Assembly: GCF_048773025.1 (NCBI RefSeq)
Contig: NC_133569.1
Location: 7,998,001 to 8,062,000 of the forward strand
DNA length: 64,000 nucleotides
Direction: 5' to 3'
Origin: Camelus bactrianus
Taxonomy: Eukaryota > Chordata > Mammalia > Artiodactyla > Camelidae
Positions 11,374 to 25,273 of this stretch are shown here, piece after piece. Within the stretch, counting starts at the first letter, position 1. Each line of letters starts with the position of its first letter. The translations under genes were made by a program, and so were the position numbers. Under the pieces are notes generated by a model. The model did no database searches. It was not told where the DNA came from and worked only from the letters and a program-made list of their open reading frames with translations.

Positions 11374-13345
11374 GTCCTTCAGCTAGCTTGTTGGGAACAC
11401 AAAGTTTCTTTTCAGTTGCAAACTCCATTCCATACATATATATGGGGAGGTCCAAGCTCCAACTAGGTTTTACAGTGAAAACTGCAGGAACTTCAAACCG
11501 GCACTAGGAAACAGACTGAGAAAGCAGAGAAAAAGTGTCTCCTGCAACCCGTTCCCTTGGTGCTAGATGAACGAACGTCTCTCCATTTGCTCAGTTCTGA
11601 GAGATAATTGTGTGTGAAAGCCGTCCTTCAGCTAGCTTGTTGGGAACACAAAGTTTCTTTTCAGTTGCAAACTCCATTCCATACATATATATGGGGAGGT
11701 ACAAGCTCCAACTCGGTTTTACAGTGAAAACTGCAGGAACTTGAAACCGGCATTAGGAAATAGACTGAGAAAGCAGAGAAAAAGTGTCTCCTGCAACCCG
11801 TTCACTTGGTGCTAGATGAACGAACGTCTCTCCACTTGCTCAGTTCTGAGAGATAAGTGTGTGTGAAAGCCGTCCTTCAGCTAGCTTGTTGGGAACACCA
11901 AGTTTCTTTTCAGTTGCAAACTCCATTCCATACATATATATGGGAGGTACAAGCTCCAACTCGGTTTTACAGTGAAAACTGCAGGAACTTCAAACCGGCA
12001 CTAGCAAACAGACTGAGAAAGCTGAGAAAAAGTGTCTCCTGCAACCCGTTCCCTTGGTGCTAGATGAACGAACGTCTCTCCACTTGCTCAGTTCTGAGAG
12101 ATAAGTCTGTGTGAAAGCCGTCCTTCAGCGAGCTTGTTGGGAACACAAAGTTTCTTTTCAGTTGCAAACTCCATTCCATACATATATATGGGGAGGTACA
12201 AGCTCCAACTCAGTTTTACAGTGAAAACTGCAGGAACTTCAAACCGGCACTAGGAAACAGACTGAGAAAGCAGAGAAAAAGTGTCTCCTGCAACCCGTTC
12301 CCTTGGTGCTAGATGAACGAAAGTCTCTCCACTTGCTCAGTTCTGAGAGTTAAGTGTGTGTGAAAGCCATCCTTCAGCTAGCTTGTTGGGAACACAAAGT
12401 TTCTTTTCAGTTGCAAACTCCATTCCATACATATATATGGGAGGTACAAGCTCCAACTCGGTTTTACAGTGAAAACTGCAGGAACTTCAAACCGACACTA
12501 GGAAGTAGACTGAGAAAGCAGAGAAAAAGTGTCTCCTGCAACCCGTTCCCTTGGTGCTAGATGAACGAACGTCTCTCCACTTGCTCAGTTCTGAGAGATA
12601 AGTGTGTGTGAAAGCCGTCCTTCAGCTAGCTTGTTGGGAACACAAAGTTTCTTTTCAGTTGCAAACTCCATTCCATACATATATATGGGAGGTACAAGCT
12701 CCAACTCGGATTTACAGTGAAAACTGCAGGAACTTGAAACCGGCACTAGGAAATAGACTGAGAAAGCAGAGAAAAAGTGTCTCCTGCAACCCGTTCCCTT
12801 GGTGCTAGATGAACGAACATCTCTCCACTTGCTCAGTTCTGAGAGATAAGTGTGTGTGAAAGCCGTCCTTCAGCTAGCTTGTTGGGAACACAAAGTTTCT
12901 TTTCAGTTGCAAACTCCATTCCATACATATATATGGGAGGTACAAGCTCCAACTCGGTTTTACAGTGAAAACTGCAGGAACTTCAAACCGGCACTAGGAA
13001 ACAGACTGAGAAAGCTGAGAAAAAGTGTCTCCTGCAACCCGTTCCCTTGGTGCTAGATGAACGAACGTCTCTCCACTTGCTCAGTTCTGAGAGATAAGTG
13101 TGTGTGAAAGCCGTCCTTCAGCTAGCTTCTTGGGAACACAAAGTTTCTTTTCAGTTGCAAACTCCATTCCATACATATATATGGGAGGTACAAGCTCCAA
13201 CTCGGTTTTACACTGAAAACTGGAGGAACTTCAAACCGGCACTAGGAAATAGACTGAGAAAGCAGAGAAAAAGTGTCTCCTGCAACCCGTTCCCTTGGTG
13301 CTAGATGAACGAACGTCTCTCCACTTGCTCAGTTCTGAGAGATAA
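11374..13345 (+). repeat. Mosaic segment between the block A copies
   Basis: 11,111-12,1xx repeats at 13,098-14,1xx with offset 1,987 (8 monomers): the unit with TTACACTGAAAACTGGAGG, then GGTCCAAG/AACTAGG, GAGATAATTG, the CACCAAG GGG unit, TAAGTCTGTG and CAGCGAGC. Inside, the unit at 12,354 is the type found at 5,149, the next at 12,602 is the type found at 8,128, and 12,850 is the type found at 9,122. These are kilobases apart in block A, so the segment looks like the product of unequal exchange that removed intervening units. Confidence 0.7.
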
Positions 13346-16300
13346 GTGTGTGTGAAAGCCGTCCTTCAGCTAGCTTGTTGGGAACACAAAGTTTCTTTTC
13401 AGTTGCAAACTCCATTCCATACATATATATGGGGAGGTCCAAGCTCCAACTAGGTTTTACAGTGAAAACTGCAGGAACTTCAAACCGGCACTAGGAAACA
13501 GACTGAGAAAGCAGAGAAAAAGTGTCTCCTGCAACCCGTTCCCTTGGTGCTAGATGAACGAACGTCTCTCCATTTGCTCAGTTCTGAGAGATAATTGTGT
13601 GTGAAAGCCGTCCTTCAGCTAGCTTGTTGGGAACACAAAGTTTCTTTTCAGTTGCAAACTCCATTCCATACATATATATGGGGAGGTACAAGCTCCAACT
13701 CGGTTTTACAGTGAAAACTGCAGGAACATCAAACCGGCACTAGGAAACAGACTGAGAAAGCAGAGAAAAAGTGTCTCCTGCAACCCGTTCACTTGGTGCT
13801 AGATGAACGAACGTCTCTCCACTTGCTCAGTTCTGAGAGATAAGTGTGTGTGAAAGCCGTCCTTCAGCTAGCTTGTTGGGAACACCAAGTTTCTTTTCAG
13901 TTGCAAACTCCATTCCATACATATATATGGGAGGTACAAGCTCCAACTCGGTTTTACAGTGAAAACTGCAGGAACTTCAAACCGGCACTAGCAAACAGAC
14001 TGAGAAAGCTGAGAAAAAGTGTCTCCTGCAACCCGTTCCCTTGGTGCTAGATGAACGAACGTCTCTCCACTTGCTCAGTTCTGAGAGATAAGTCTGTGTG
14101 AAAGCCGTCCTTCAGCGAGCTTGTTGGGAACACAAAGTTTCTTTTCAGTTGCAAACTCCATTCCATTCATATATAAGGGGAGGTACAAGCTCCAACTCGG
14201 TTTTACAGTGAAAACTGCAGGAACTTCAAACCGGCACTAGGAAACAGACTGAGAAAGCTGAGAAAAAGTGTCTCCTGCAACCCGTTCCCTTGGTGATAGA
14301 TGAACGAACGTCTCTCCACTTGCTCAGTTCTGAGAGATAAGTGTGTGTGAAAGCCGTCCTTCAGCTAGCTTGTTGGGAACACAAAGTTTCTTTTCAGTTG
14401 CAAACTCCATTCCATACATATATATGGGGAGGTACAAGCTCCAACTCGGTTTTACAGTGAAAACTGCAGGAACTTCAAACCGGCACTAGCAAACAGACTG
14501 AGAAAGCAGAGAAAAAGTGTCTCCTGCAACCCGTTCCCTTGGTGCTAGATGAACGAACGTCTCTCCACTTGCTCAGTTCTGAGAGATAAGTGTGTGAAAG
14601 CCATCCTTCAGCTAGCTTGTTGGGAACACAAAGTTTCTTTTCAGTTGCAAACTCCATTCCATATATATATATGGGGAGGTACAAGCTCCAACTCGGTTTT
14701 ACAGTGAAAACTGCAGGAACTTCAAACCGGCACTAGGAAACAGACTGAGAAAGCAGAGAAAAAGTGTCTCCTGCAACCCGTTCCCTTGGTGCTAGATGAA
14801 CGAAAGTCTCTCCACTTGCTCAGTTCTGAGAGATAAGTGTGTGTGAAAGCCATCCTTCAGCTAGCTTGTTGGGAACACAAAGTTTCTTTTCAGTTGCAAA
14901 CTCCATTCCATACATATATATGGGAGGTACAAGCTCCAACTCGGTTTTACAGTGAAAACTGCAGGAACTTCAAACCGACACTAGGAAGTAGACTGAGAAA
15001 GCAGAGAAAAAGTGTCTCCTGCAACCCGTTCCCTTGGTGCTAGATGAACGAACGTCTCTCCACTTGCTCAGTTCTGAGAGATAAGTGTGTGTGAAAGCCG
15101 TCCTTCAGCTAGCTTGTTGGGAACACAAAGTTTCTTTTCAGTTGCAAACTCCATTCCATACATATATATGGGAGGTACAAGCTCCAACTCGGTTTTACAG
15201 TGAAAACTGCAGGAACTTGATACCGGCACTAGGAAATAGACTGAGAAAGCAGAGAAAAAGTGTCTCCTGCAACCCGTTCACTTGGTGCTAGATGAACGAA
15301 CGTCTCTCCACTTGCTCAGTTCTGAGAGATAAGTGTGTGTGAAAGCCGTCCTTCAGCTAGCTTGTTGTGAACACCAAGTTTCTTTTCAGTTGCAAACTCC
15401 ATTCCTTACATTTATATGGGGAGGTACAAGCTCCAACTCGGTTTTACAGTGGAAACTGCAGGAACTTCAAACCGGCACTAGGAAACAGACTGAGAAAGCA
15501 GAGAAAAAGTGTCCCCTGCAACCCGTTCCCTTGGTGCTAGATGAACGAACGTCTCTACACTTGCTCAGTTCTGAGAGATAAGTGTGTGTGAAAGCCGTCC
15601 TTCACCTAGATTGTTGGGAACACAAAGTTTCTTTTCAGTTGCAAACTCCATTCCATACATATATATGGGAGGTACAAGCTCCAACTCGGTTTTACAGTGA
15701 AAACTGCAGGAACTTCAAACCGGCACTAGCAAACAGACTGAGAAAGCTGAGAAAAAGTGTCTCCTGCAACCCGTTCCCTTGGTGCTAGATGAACGAACGT
15801 CTCTCCACTTGCTCAGTTCTGAGAGATAAGTGTGTGTGAAAGCCGTCCTTCAGCTAGCTTGTTGGGAACACAAAGTTTCTTTTCAGTTGCAAACTCCATT
15901 CCATACATATATAAGGGGAGGTACAAGCTCCAACTCGGTTTTACAGTGAAAACTGCAGGAACTTCAAACCGGCACTAGGAAACAGACTGAGAAAGCTGAG
16001 AAAAAGTGTCTCCTGCAACCCGTTCCCTTGGTGCTAGATGAACGAACGTCTCTCCACTTGCTCAGTTCTGAGAGATAAGTCTGTGTGAAAGCCGTCCTTC
16101 AGCTAGCTTGTTGGGAACACAAAGTTTCTTTTCAGTTGCAAACTCCATTCCATACATATATAAGGGGAGGTACAAGCTCCAACTCGGTTTTACAGTGAAA
16201 ACTGCAGAAACTTCAAACCGGCACTAGGAAACAGACTGAGAAAGCTGAGAAAAAGTGTCTCCTGCAACCCGTTCCCTTGGTGATAGATGAACGAACGTCT

Positions 16301-19300
16301 CTCCACTTGCTCAGTTCTGAGAGATAAGTGTGTGTGAAAGCCGTCCTTCAGCTAGCTTGTTGGGAACACAAAGTTTCTTTTCAGTTGCAAACTCCATTCC
16401 ATACATATATATGGGGAGGTACAAGCTCCAACTCGGTTTTACAGTGAAAACTGCAGGAAATTCAAACCGGCACTAGCAAACAGACTGAGAAAGCAGAGAA
16501 AAAGTGTCTCCTGCAACCCGTTCCCTTGGTGCTAGATGAACGAACGTCTCTCCACTTGCTCAGTTCTGAGAGATAAGTGTGTGAAAGCCGTCCTTCAGCT
16601 AGCTTGTTGGGAACACAAAGTTTCTTTTCAGTTGCAAACTCCATTCCATACATATATATGGGGAGGTACAAGCTCCAACTCGGTTTTACAGTGAAAACTG
16701 CAGGAACTTCAAACCGGCACTAGGAAACAGACTGAGAAAGCAGAGAAAAAGTGTCTCCTGCAACCCGTTCCCTTGGTGCTAGATGAACGAAAGTCTCTCC
16801 ACTTGCTCAGTTCTGAGAGATAAGTGTGTGTGAAAGCCGTCCTTCAGCTAGCTTGTTGGGAACACAAAGTTTCTTTTCAGTTGCAAACTCCATTCCATAC
16901 ATATATATGGGAGGTACAAGCTCCAACTCGGTTTTACAGTGAAAACTGCAGGAACTTCAAACCGACACTAGGAAGTAGACTGAGAAAGCAGAGAAAAAGT
17001 GTCTCCTGCAACCCGTTCCCTTGGTGCTAGATGAACGAACGTCTCTCCACTTGCTCAGTTCTGAGAGATAAGTGTGTGTGAAAGCCGTCCTTCAGCTAGC
17101 TTGTTGGGAACACAAAGTTTCTTTTCAGTTGCAAACTCCATTCCATACATATATATGGGAGGTACAAGCTCCAACTCGGTTTTACAGTGAAAACTGCAGG
17201 AACTTGATACCGGCACTAGGAAATAGACTGAGAAAGCAGAGAAAAAGTGTCTCCTGCAACCCGTTCCTTGGTGCTAGATGAACGAACGTCTCTCCACATG
17301 CTCAGTTCTGAGAGATAAGTGTGTGTGAAAGCCGTCCTTCAGCTAGCTTGTTGTGAACACCAAGTTTCTTTTCAGTTGCAAACTCCATTCCATACATTTA
17401 TATGGGGAGGTACAAGCTCCAACTCGGTTTTACAGTGGAAACTGCAGGAACTTCAAACCGGCACTAGGAAACAGACTGAGAAAGCAGAGAAAAAGTGTCC
17501 CCTGCAACCCGTTCCCTTGGTGCTAGATGAACGAACGTCTGTCCACTTGCTCAGTTCTGAGAGATAAGTGTGTGTGAAAGCCGTCCTTCACCTAGATTGT
17601 TGGGAACACAAAGTTTCTTTTCAGTTGCAAACTCCATTCCATACATATATATGGGGAGGTACAAGCTCCAACTCGGTTTTACAGTGAAAACTGCAGGAAC
17701 TTCAAGCCGGCACTAGGAAACAGACTGAGAAAGCTGAGAAAAAGTGTCTCCTGCAACCCGTTCCCTTGGAGCTAGATGAACGAACGTCTCTCCATTTGCT
17801 CAGTTCTGAGAGATAAGTGTGTGTGAAAGCCGTCCTTCAGCTAGCTTGTTGGGAACACAAAGTTTCTTTTCAGTTGCAAACTCCATTCCATACATATATA
17901 TGGGAGGTACAAGCTCCAACTCGGATTTACAGTGAAAACTGCAGGAACTTGAAACCGGCACTAGGAAATAGACTGAGAAAGCAGAGAAAAAGTGTCTCCT
18001 GCAACCCGTTCCCTTGGTGCTAGATGAACGAACATCTCTCCACTTGCTCAGTTCTGAGAGATAAGTGTGTGTGAAAGCCGTCCTTCAGCTAGCTTGTTGT
18101 GAACACCAAGTTTCTTTTCAGTTGCAAACTCCATTCCATACATTTATATGGGGAGGTACAAGCTCCAACTCGGTTTTACAGTGGAAACTGCAGGAACTTC
18201 AAACCGGCACTAGGAAACAGACTGAGAAAGCAGAGAAAAAGTGTCCCCTGCAACCCGTTCCCTTGGTGCTAGATGAACGAACGTCTCTCCACTTGCTCAG
18301 TTCTGAGAGATAAGTGTGTGTGAAAGCCGTCCTTCACCTAGATTGTTGGGAACACAAAGTTTCTTTTCAGTTGCAAACTCCATTCCATACATATATATGG
18401 GGAGGTACAAGCTCCAACTCGGTTTTACAGTGAAAACTGCAGGAACTTCAAGCCGGCACTAGGAAACAGACTGAGAAAGCTGAGAAAAAGTGTCTCCTGC
18501 AACCCGTTCCCTTGGAGCTAGATGAACGAACGTCTCTCCATTTGCTCAGTTCTGAGAGATAAGTGTGTGTGAAAGCCGTCCTTCAGCTAGCTTGTTGGGA
18601 ACACAAAGTTTCTTTTCAGTTGCAAACTCCATTCCATACATATATATGGGAGGTACAAGCTCCAACTCGGATTTACAGTGAAAACTGCAGGAACTTGAAA
18701 CCGGCACTAGGAAATAGACTGAGAAAGCAGAGAAAAAGTGTCTCCTGCAACCCGTTCCCTTGGTGCTAGATGAACGAACATCTCTCCACTTGCTCAGTTC
18801 TGAGAGATAAGTGTGTGTGAAAGCCGTCCTTCAGCTAGCTTGTTGGGAACACAAAGTTTCTTTTCAGTTGCAAACTCCATTCCATACATATATATGGGAG
18901 GTACAAGCTCCAACTCGGTTTTACAGTGAAAACTGCAGGAACTTCAAACCGGCACTAGGAAACAGACTGAGAAAGCTGAGAAAAAGTGTCTCCTGCAACC
19001 CGTTCCCTTGGTGCTAGATGAACGAACGTCTCTCCACTTGCTCAGTTCTGAGAGATAAGTGTGTGTGAAAGCCGTCCTTCAGCTAGCTTGTTGGGAACAC
19101 AAAGTTTCTTTTCAGTTGCAAACTTCATTCCATACATATATATGGGGAGGTACAAGCTCCAACTCGGTTTTACAGTGAAAACTGCAGGAACTTCAAACCG
19201 GCACTAGGAAACAGACTGAGAAAGCTGAGAAAAAGTGTCTCCTGCAACCCGTTCCCTTGGTGCTAGATGAACGAACGTCTCTCCACTTGCTCAGTTCTGA

Positions 19301-20640
19301 GAGATAAGTGTGTGTGAAAGCCGTCCTTCAGCTAGCTTGTTGGGAACACAAAGTTTCTTTTCAGTTGCAAACTCCATTCCATACATATATATGGGGAGGT
19401 ACAAGCTCCAACTCGGTTTTACAGTGAAAACTGCAGGAACTTCAAACCGGCACTAGCAAACAGACTGAGAAAGCAGAGAATAAGTGTCTCCTGCAACCCG
19501 TTCCCTTGGTGCTAGATGAACGAACGTCTCTCCACTTGCTCAGTTCTGAGAGATAAGTGTGTGTGAAAGCCGTCCTTCAGCTAGCTTGTTGGGAACACAA
19601 AGTTTCTTTTCAGTTGCAAACTCCATTCCATACATATATATGGGGAGGTACAAGCTCCAACTCGGTTTTACAGTGAAAACTGCAGGAACTTCAAACCGGC
19701 ACTAGGAAACAGACTGAGAAAGCAGAGAAAAAGTGTCTCCTGCAACCCGTTCCCTTGGTGCTAGATGAACGAAAGTCTCTCCACTTGCTCAGTTCTGAGA
19801 GATAAGTGTGTGTGAAAGCCATCCTTCAGCTAGCTTGTTGGGAACACAAAGTTTCTTTTCAGTTGCAAACTCCATTCCATACATATATATGGGAGTTACA
19901 AGCTCCAACTCGGTTTTACAGTGAAAACTGCAGGAACTTGATACCGGCACTAGGAAATAGACTGAGAAAGCAGAGAAAAAGTGTCTCCTGCAACCCGTTC
20001 CTTGGTGCTAGATGAAGGAACGTCTCTCCACTTGCTCAGTTCTGAGAGATAAGTGTGTGTGAAAGCCGTCCTTCAGCTAGCTTGTTGGGAACACCAAGTT
20101 TCTTTTCAGTTGCAAACTCCATTCCATACATATATATGGGGAGGTACAAGCTCCAACTCGGTTTTACAGTGGAAACTGCAGGAACTTCAAACTGGCACTA
20201 GGAAACAGACTGAGAAAGCAGAGAAAAAGTGTCTCCTGCAACCCGTTCCCTTGGTGCTAGATGAACGAACGTCTCTCCACTTGCTCAGTTCTGAGAGATA
20301 AGTGTGTGTGAAAGCCGTCCTTCAGCTAGCTTCTTGGGAACACAAAGTTTCTTTTCAGTTGCAAACTCCATTCCATACATATATATGGGAGGTACAAGCT
20401 CCAACTCGGTTTTACACTGAAAACTGGAGGAACTTCAAACCGGCACTAGGAAATAGACTGAGAAAGCAGAGAAAAAGTGTCTCCTGCAACCCGTTCCTTT
20501 GGTGCTAGATGAACGAACGTCTCTCCACTTGCTCAGTTCTGAGAGATAAGTGTGTGTGAAAGCCGTCCTTCAGCTAGCTTGTTGGGAACACAAAGTTTCT
20601 TTTCAGTTGCAAACTCCATTCCATACATATATATGGGAGG
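13323..20640 (+). repeat. Block A, second copy (about 7.3 kb)
   Basis: This is the partner of 3,635-11,440. It includes its own tandem 1,987-bp pair (about 13,998-15,550 against 15,985-17,540), the 746-bp trimers from 17,319, and a single form of the 498-bp dimer at 19,309-19,805. It ends where the unit at 20,550 (GGGAGGTAAAAG) replaces the GGTCCAAG unit that follows in copy 1. A few units differ from copy 1, such as 15,333 with CATTCCTTACATT and 16,824 with GCCGTCC where the equivalent units have GCCATCC. Confidence 0.8.
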
Positions 20641-22787
20641 TAAAAGCTCCAACTAGGTTTTACAGTGAAAACTGCAGGAACTTCAAACCGGCACTAGGAA
20701 ATAGACTGAGAAAGCAGAGAAAAAGTGTCTCCTGCAACCCGTTCCCTTGGTGCTAGATGAACGAACGTCTCTCCACTTGCTCAGTTCTGAGAGATAAGTG
20801 TGTGTGAAAGCCGTCCTTCAGCTAGCTTGTTGGGAACACCAAGTTTCTTTTCAGTTGCAAACTCCATTCCATACATATATATGGGGAGGTACAAGCTCCA
20901 ACTCGGTTTTACAGTGAAAACTGCAGGAACTTCAAACCGGCACTAGGAAACAAACTGAGAAAGCAGAGAAAAAGTGTCTCCTGCAACCCGTTCCCTTGGT
21001 GCTAGATGAACGAACGTCTCTCCACTTGCTCAGTTCTGAGAGATAAGTGTGTGTGAAAGCCGTCCTTCACCTAGCTTGTTGGGAACACAAAGTTTCTTTT
21101 CAGTTGCAAACTCCATTCCATACATATATATGGGGAGGTACAAGCTCCAACTCTGTTTTACAGTGAAAACTGCAGGAACTTCAAACCGGCACTAGGAAAC
21201 AGACTGAGAAAGCTGAGAAAAAGTGTCTCCTGCAACCCGTTCCCTTGGTGCTAGATGAACGAACGTCTCTCCATTTGCTCAGTTCTGAGAGATAAGTGTG
21301 TGTGAAAGCCGTCCTTCAGCTAGCTTGTTTGGAACACAAAGTTTCTTTTCAGTTGCAAACTCCATTCCATACATATATATGGGAGGTACAAGCTCCAACT
21401 CGGTTTTACAGTGAAAACTGCAGGAACTTGAAACCGGCACTAGGAAATAGACTGAGAAAGCAGAGAAAAAGTGTCTCCTGCAACCCGTTCCCTTGGTGCT
21501 AGATGAACGAACGTCTCTCCACTTGCTCAGTTCTGAGAGATAAGTGTGTGTGAAACCCGTCCTTCAGCTAGCTTGTTGGGAACACAAAGTTTCTTTTCAG
21601 TTGCAAACTCCATTCCATACATATATATGGGGAGGTACAAGCTCCAACTCGGTTTTACAGTGAAAACTGCAGGAACTTCATACCGGCACTAGGAAACAGA
21701 CTGAGAAAGCTGAGAAAAAGTGTCTCCTGCAACCCGTTCCCTTGGTGCTAGATGAACGAACGTCTCTCCACTTGCTCAGTTCTGAGAGATAAGTGTGTGT
21801 GAAAGCCGTCCTTCAGCTAGCTTGTTGGGAACACCAAGTTTCTTTTCAGTTGCAAACTCCATTCCATACATATATATGGGGAGGTACAAGCTCCAACTCG
21901 GTTTTACAGTGAAAACTGCAGGAACTTCAAACCGGCACTAGGAAACAGACTGAGAAAGCAGAGAAAAAGTGTCTCCTGCAACCCGTTCCCTTGGTGCTAG
22001 ATGAACGAACGTCTCTCCACTTGCTCAGTTCTGAGAGATAAGTGTGTGTGAAACCCGTCCTTCAGCTAGCTTGTTGGGAACACAAAGTTTCTTTTCAGTT
22101 GCAAACTCCATTCCATACATATATATGGGAGGTACAAGCTCCAACTCGGTTTTACAGTGAAAACTGCAGGAACTTCAAACCGGCACTAGGAAACAGACTG
22201 AGAAAGCTGAGAAAAAGTGTCTCCTGCAACCCGTTCCCTTGGTGCTAGATGAACGAAAGTCTCTCCACTTGCTCAGTTCTGAGAGATAAGTGTGTGTGAA
22301 AGCCATCCTTCAGCTAGCTTGTTGGGAACACAAAGTTTCTTTTCAGTTGCAAACTTCATTCCATACATATATATGGGGAGGTACAAGCTCCAACTCGGTT
22401 TTACAGTGAAAACTGCAGGAACTTCAAACCGGCACTAGGAAACAAACTGAGAAAGCTGAGAAAAAGTGCCTCCTGCAACCCGTTCCCTTGGTGCTAGATG
22501 AACGAAAGTCTCTCCACTTGCTCAGTTCTGAGAGATAAGTGTGTGTGAAAGCCATCCTTCAGATAGCTTGTTGGGAACACAAAGTTTCTTTTCAGTTGCA
22601 AACTCCATTCCATACATATATATGGGGAGGTACAAGCTCCAACTCGGTTTTACAGTGAAAACTGCAGGAACTTCAAACCGGCACTAGGAAACAGACTGAG
22701 AAAGCAGAGAAAAAGTGTCTCCTGCAACCCGTTCCCTTGGTGCTAGATGAACGAACGCCTCTCCACTTGCTCAGTTCTGAGAGATAA
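17817..22787 (+). repeat. Block B, first copy (about 5.0 kb)
   Basis: It matches 24,280 to about 29,760 at offset 6,463, then 6,960 after the partner gains a 497-bp dimer. Ordered markers are B (17,817), C (18,065), A (18,314), B (18,563), the unit at 18,811, the GAGAATAAG unit, GGGAGTTACAAG (19,806), GTGGAAAC (20,053), CACTGAAAACTGGAGG (20,302), GGTAAAAG (20,550), GGAAACAAACTG (20,798), AACTCTG (21,047), TTGTTTGGAAC (21,296), GAAACCCGTCC with CATACC (21,544), and GAAACCC GGG type (22,042). It overlaps block A copy 2, so the two duplications are nested in time. Confidence 0.8.
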
Positions 22788-25273
22788 GTGTGTGTGAAAG
22801 CCGTCCTTCACCTAGCTTGTTGGGAACACAAAGTTTCTTTTCAGTTGCAAACTCCATTCCATACATATATATGGGGAGGTACAAGCTCCAACTCGGTTTT
22901 ACAGTGAAAACTGCAGGAACTTCAAGCCGGCACTAGGAAACAGACTGAGAAAGCTGAGAAAAAGTGTCTCCTGCAACCCGTTCCCTTGGAGCTAGATGAA
23001 CGAACGTCTCTCCATTTGCTCAGTTCTGAGAGATAAGTGTGTGTGAAAGCCGTCCTTCAGCTAGCTTGTTGGGAACACAAAGTTTCTTTTCAGTTGCAAA
23101 CTCCATTCCATACATATATATGGGAGGTACAAGCTCCAACTCGGATTTACAGTGAAAACTGCAGGAACTTGAAACCGGCACTAGGAAATAGACTGAGAAA
23201 GCAGAGAAAAAGTGTCTCCTGCAACCCGTTCCCTTGGTGCTAGATGAACGAACATCTCTCCACTTGCTCAGTTCTGAGAGATAAGTGTGTGTGAAAGCCG
23301 TCCTTCAGCTAGCTTGTTGTGAACACCAAGTTTCTTTTCAGTTGCAAACTCCATTCCATACATTTATATGGGGAGGTACAAGCTCCAACTCGGTTTTACA
23401 GTGGAAACTGCAGGAACTTCAAACCGGCACTAGGAAACAGACTGAGAAAGCAGAGAAAAAGTGTCCCCTGCAACCCGTTCCCTTGGTGCTAGATGAACGA
23501 ACGTCTCTCCACTTGCTCAGTTCTGAGAGATAAGTGTGTGTGAAAGCCGTCCTTCACCTAGATTGTTGGGAACACAAAGTTTCTTTTCAGTTGCAAACTC
23601 CATTCCATACATATATATGGGGAGGTACAAGCTCCAACTCGGTTTTACAGTGAAAACTGCAGGAACTTCAAGCCGGCACTAGGAAACAGACTGAGAAAGC
23701 TGAGAAAAAGTGTCTCCTGCAACCCGTTCCCTTGGAGCTAGATGAACGAACGTCTCTCCATTTGCTCAGTTCTGAGAGATAAGTGTGTGTGAAAGCCGTC
23801 CTTCAGCTAGCTTGTTGGGAACACAAAGTTTCTTTTCAGTTGCAAACTCCATTCCATACATATATATGGGAGGTACAAGCTCCAACTCGGATTTACAGTG
23901 AAAACTGCAGGAACTTGAAACCGGCACTAGGAAATAGACTGAGAAAGCAGAGAAAAAGTGTCTCCTGCAACCCGTTCCCTTGGTGCTAGATGAACGAACA
24001 TCTCTCCACTTGCTCAGTTCTGAGAGATAAGTGTGTGTGAAAGCCGTCCTTCACCTAGCTTGTTGGGAACACAAAGTTTCTTTTCAGTTGCAAACTCCAT
24101 TCCATACATATATATGGGGAGGTACAAGCTCCAACTCGGTTTTACAGTGAAAACTGCAGGAACTTCAAGCCGGCACTAGGAAACAGACTGAGAAAGCTGA
24201 GAAAAAGTGTCTCCTGCAACCCGTTCCCTTGGAGCTAGATGAACGAACGTCTCTCCATTTGCTCAGTTCTGAGAGATAAGTGTGTGTGAAAGCCGTCCTT
24301 CAGCTAGCTTGTTGGGAACACAAAGTTTCTTTTCAGTTGCAAACTCCATTCCATACATATATATGGGAGGTACAAGCTCCAACTCGGATTTACAGTGAAA
24401 ACTGCAGGAACTTGAAACCGGCACTAGGAAATAGACTGAGAAAGCAGAGAAAAAGTGTCTCCTGCAACCCGTTCCCTTGGTGCTAGATGAACGAACATCT
24501 CTCCACTTGCTCAGTTCTGAGAGATAAGTGTGTGTGAAAGCCGTCCTTCAGCTAGCTTGTTGTGAACACCAAGTTTCTTTTCAGTTGCAAACTCCATTCC
24601 ATACATTTATATGGGGAGGTACAAGCTCCAACTCGGTTTTACAGTGGAAACTGCAGGAACTTCAAACCGGCACTAGGAAACAGACTGAGAAAGCAGAGAA
24701 AAAGTGTCCCCTGCAACCCGTTCCCTTGGTGCTAGATGAACGAACGTCTCTCCACTTGCTCAGTTCTGAGAGATAAGTGTGTGTGAAAGCCGTCCTTCAC
24801 CTAGATTGTTGGGAACACAAAGTTTCTTTTCAGTTGCAAACTCCATTCCATACATATATATGGGGAGGTACAAGCTCCAACTCGGTTTTACAGTGAAAAC
24901 TGCAGGAACTTCAAGCCGGCACTAGGAAACAGACTGAGAAAGCTGAGAAAAAGTGTCTCCTGCAACCCGTTCCCTTGGAGCTAGATGAACGAACGTCTCT
25001 CCATTTGCTCAGTTCTGAGAGATAAGTGTGTGTGAAAGCCGTCCTTCAGCTAGCTTGTTGGGAACACAAAGTTTCTTTTCAGTTGCAAACTCCATTCCAT
25101 ACATATATATGGGAGGTACAAGCTCCAACTCGGATTTACAGTGAAAACTGCAGGAACTTGAAACCGGCACTAGGAAATAGACTGAGAAAGCAGAGAAAAA
25201 GTGTCTCCTGCAACCCGTTCCCTTGGTGCTAGATGAACGAACATCTCTCCACTTGCTCAGTTCTGAGAGATAA
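22788..25273 (+). repeat. Tandem pair of a 5-monomer, 1,243-bp unit
   Basis: 22,788-24,030 and 24,031-25,273 are each ordered A', B, C, A, B (A' has CACCTAGCTTG, A has CACCTAGATTG). Spacings are exactly 1,243 bp at 23,037/24,280, 23,285/24,528 and 23,783/25,026. I saw no base difference between the two halves by eye, so this is probably among the youngest events in the window. The constituent trimer is older, since it is present in both copies of block A. Confidence 0.85.

Larger units (their letters stand above)
3635..11440 (+). repeat. Block A, first copy (about 7.8 kb)
   Basis: This block matches 13,323-20,640 at offset 9,688, rising to 9,689 after about 5.6 kb and dropping to 9,191 after about 9.6 kb. 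The drop arises because this copy has an extra 498-bp dimer. Diagnostic units in matching order start at 4,156, 4,902, 5,149, 5,397, 5,644, 5,893, 8,128, 8,376, 8,874, 9,122, 10,615, 10,862 and 11,111. Local mismatches, such as CTTGAAACCGGCATT near 4,050 against CATCAAACCGGCACT near 13,730, look like conversion patches or later mutation. Confidence 0.8.
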
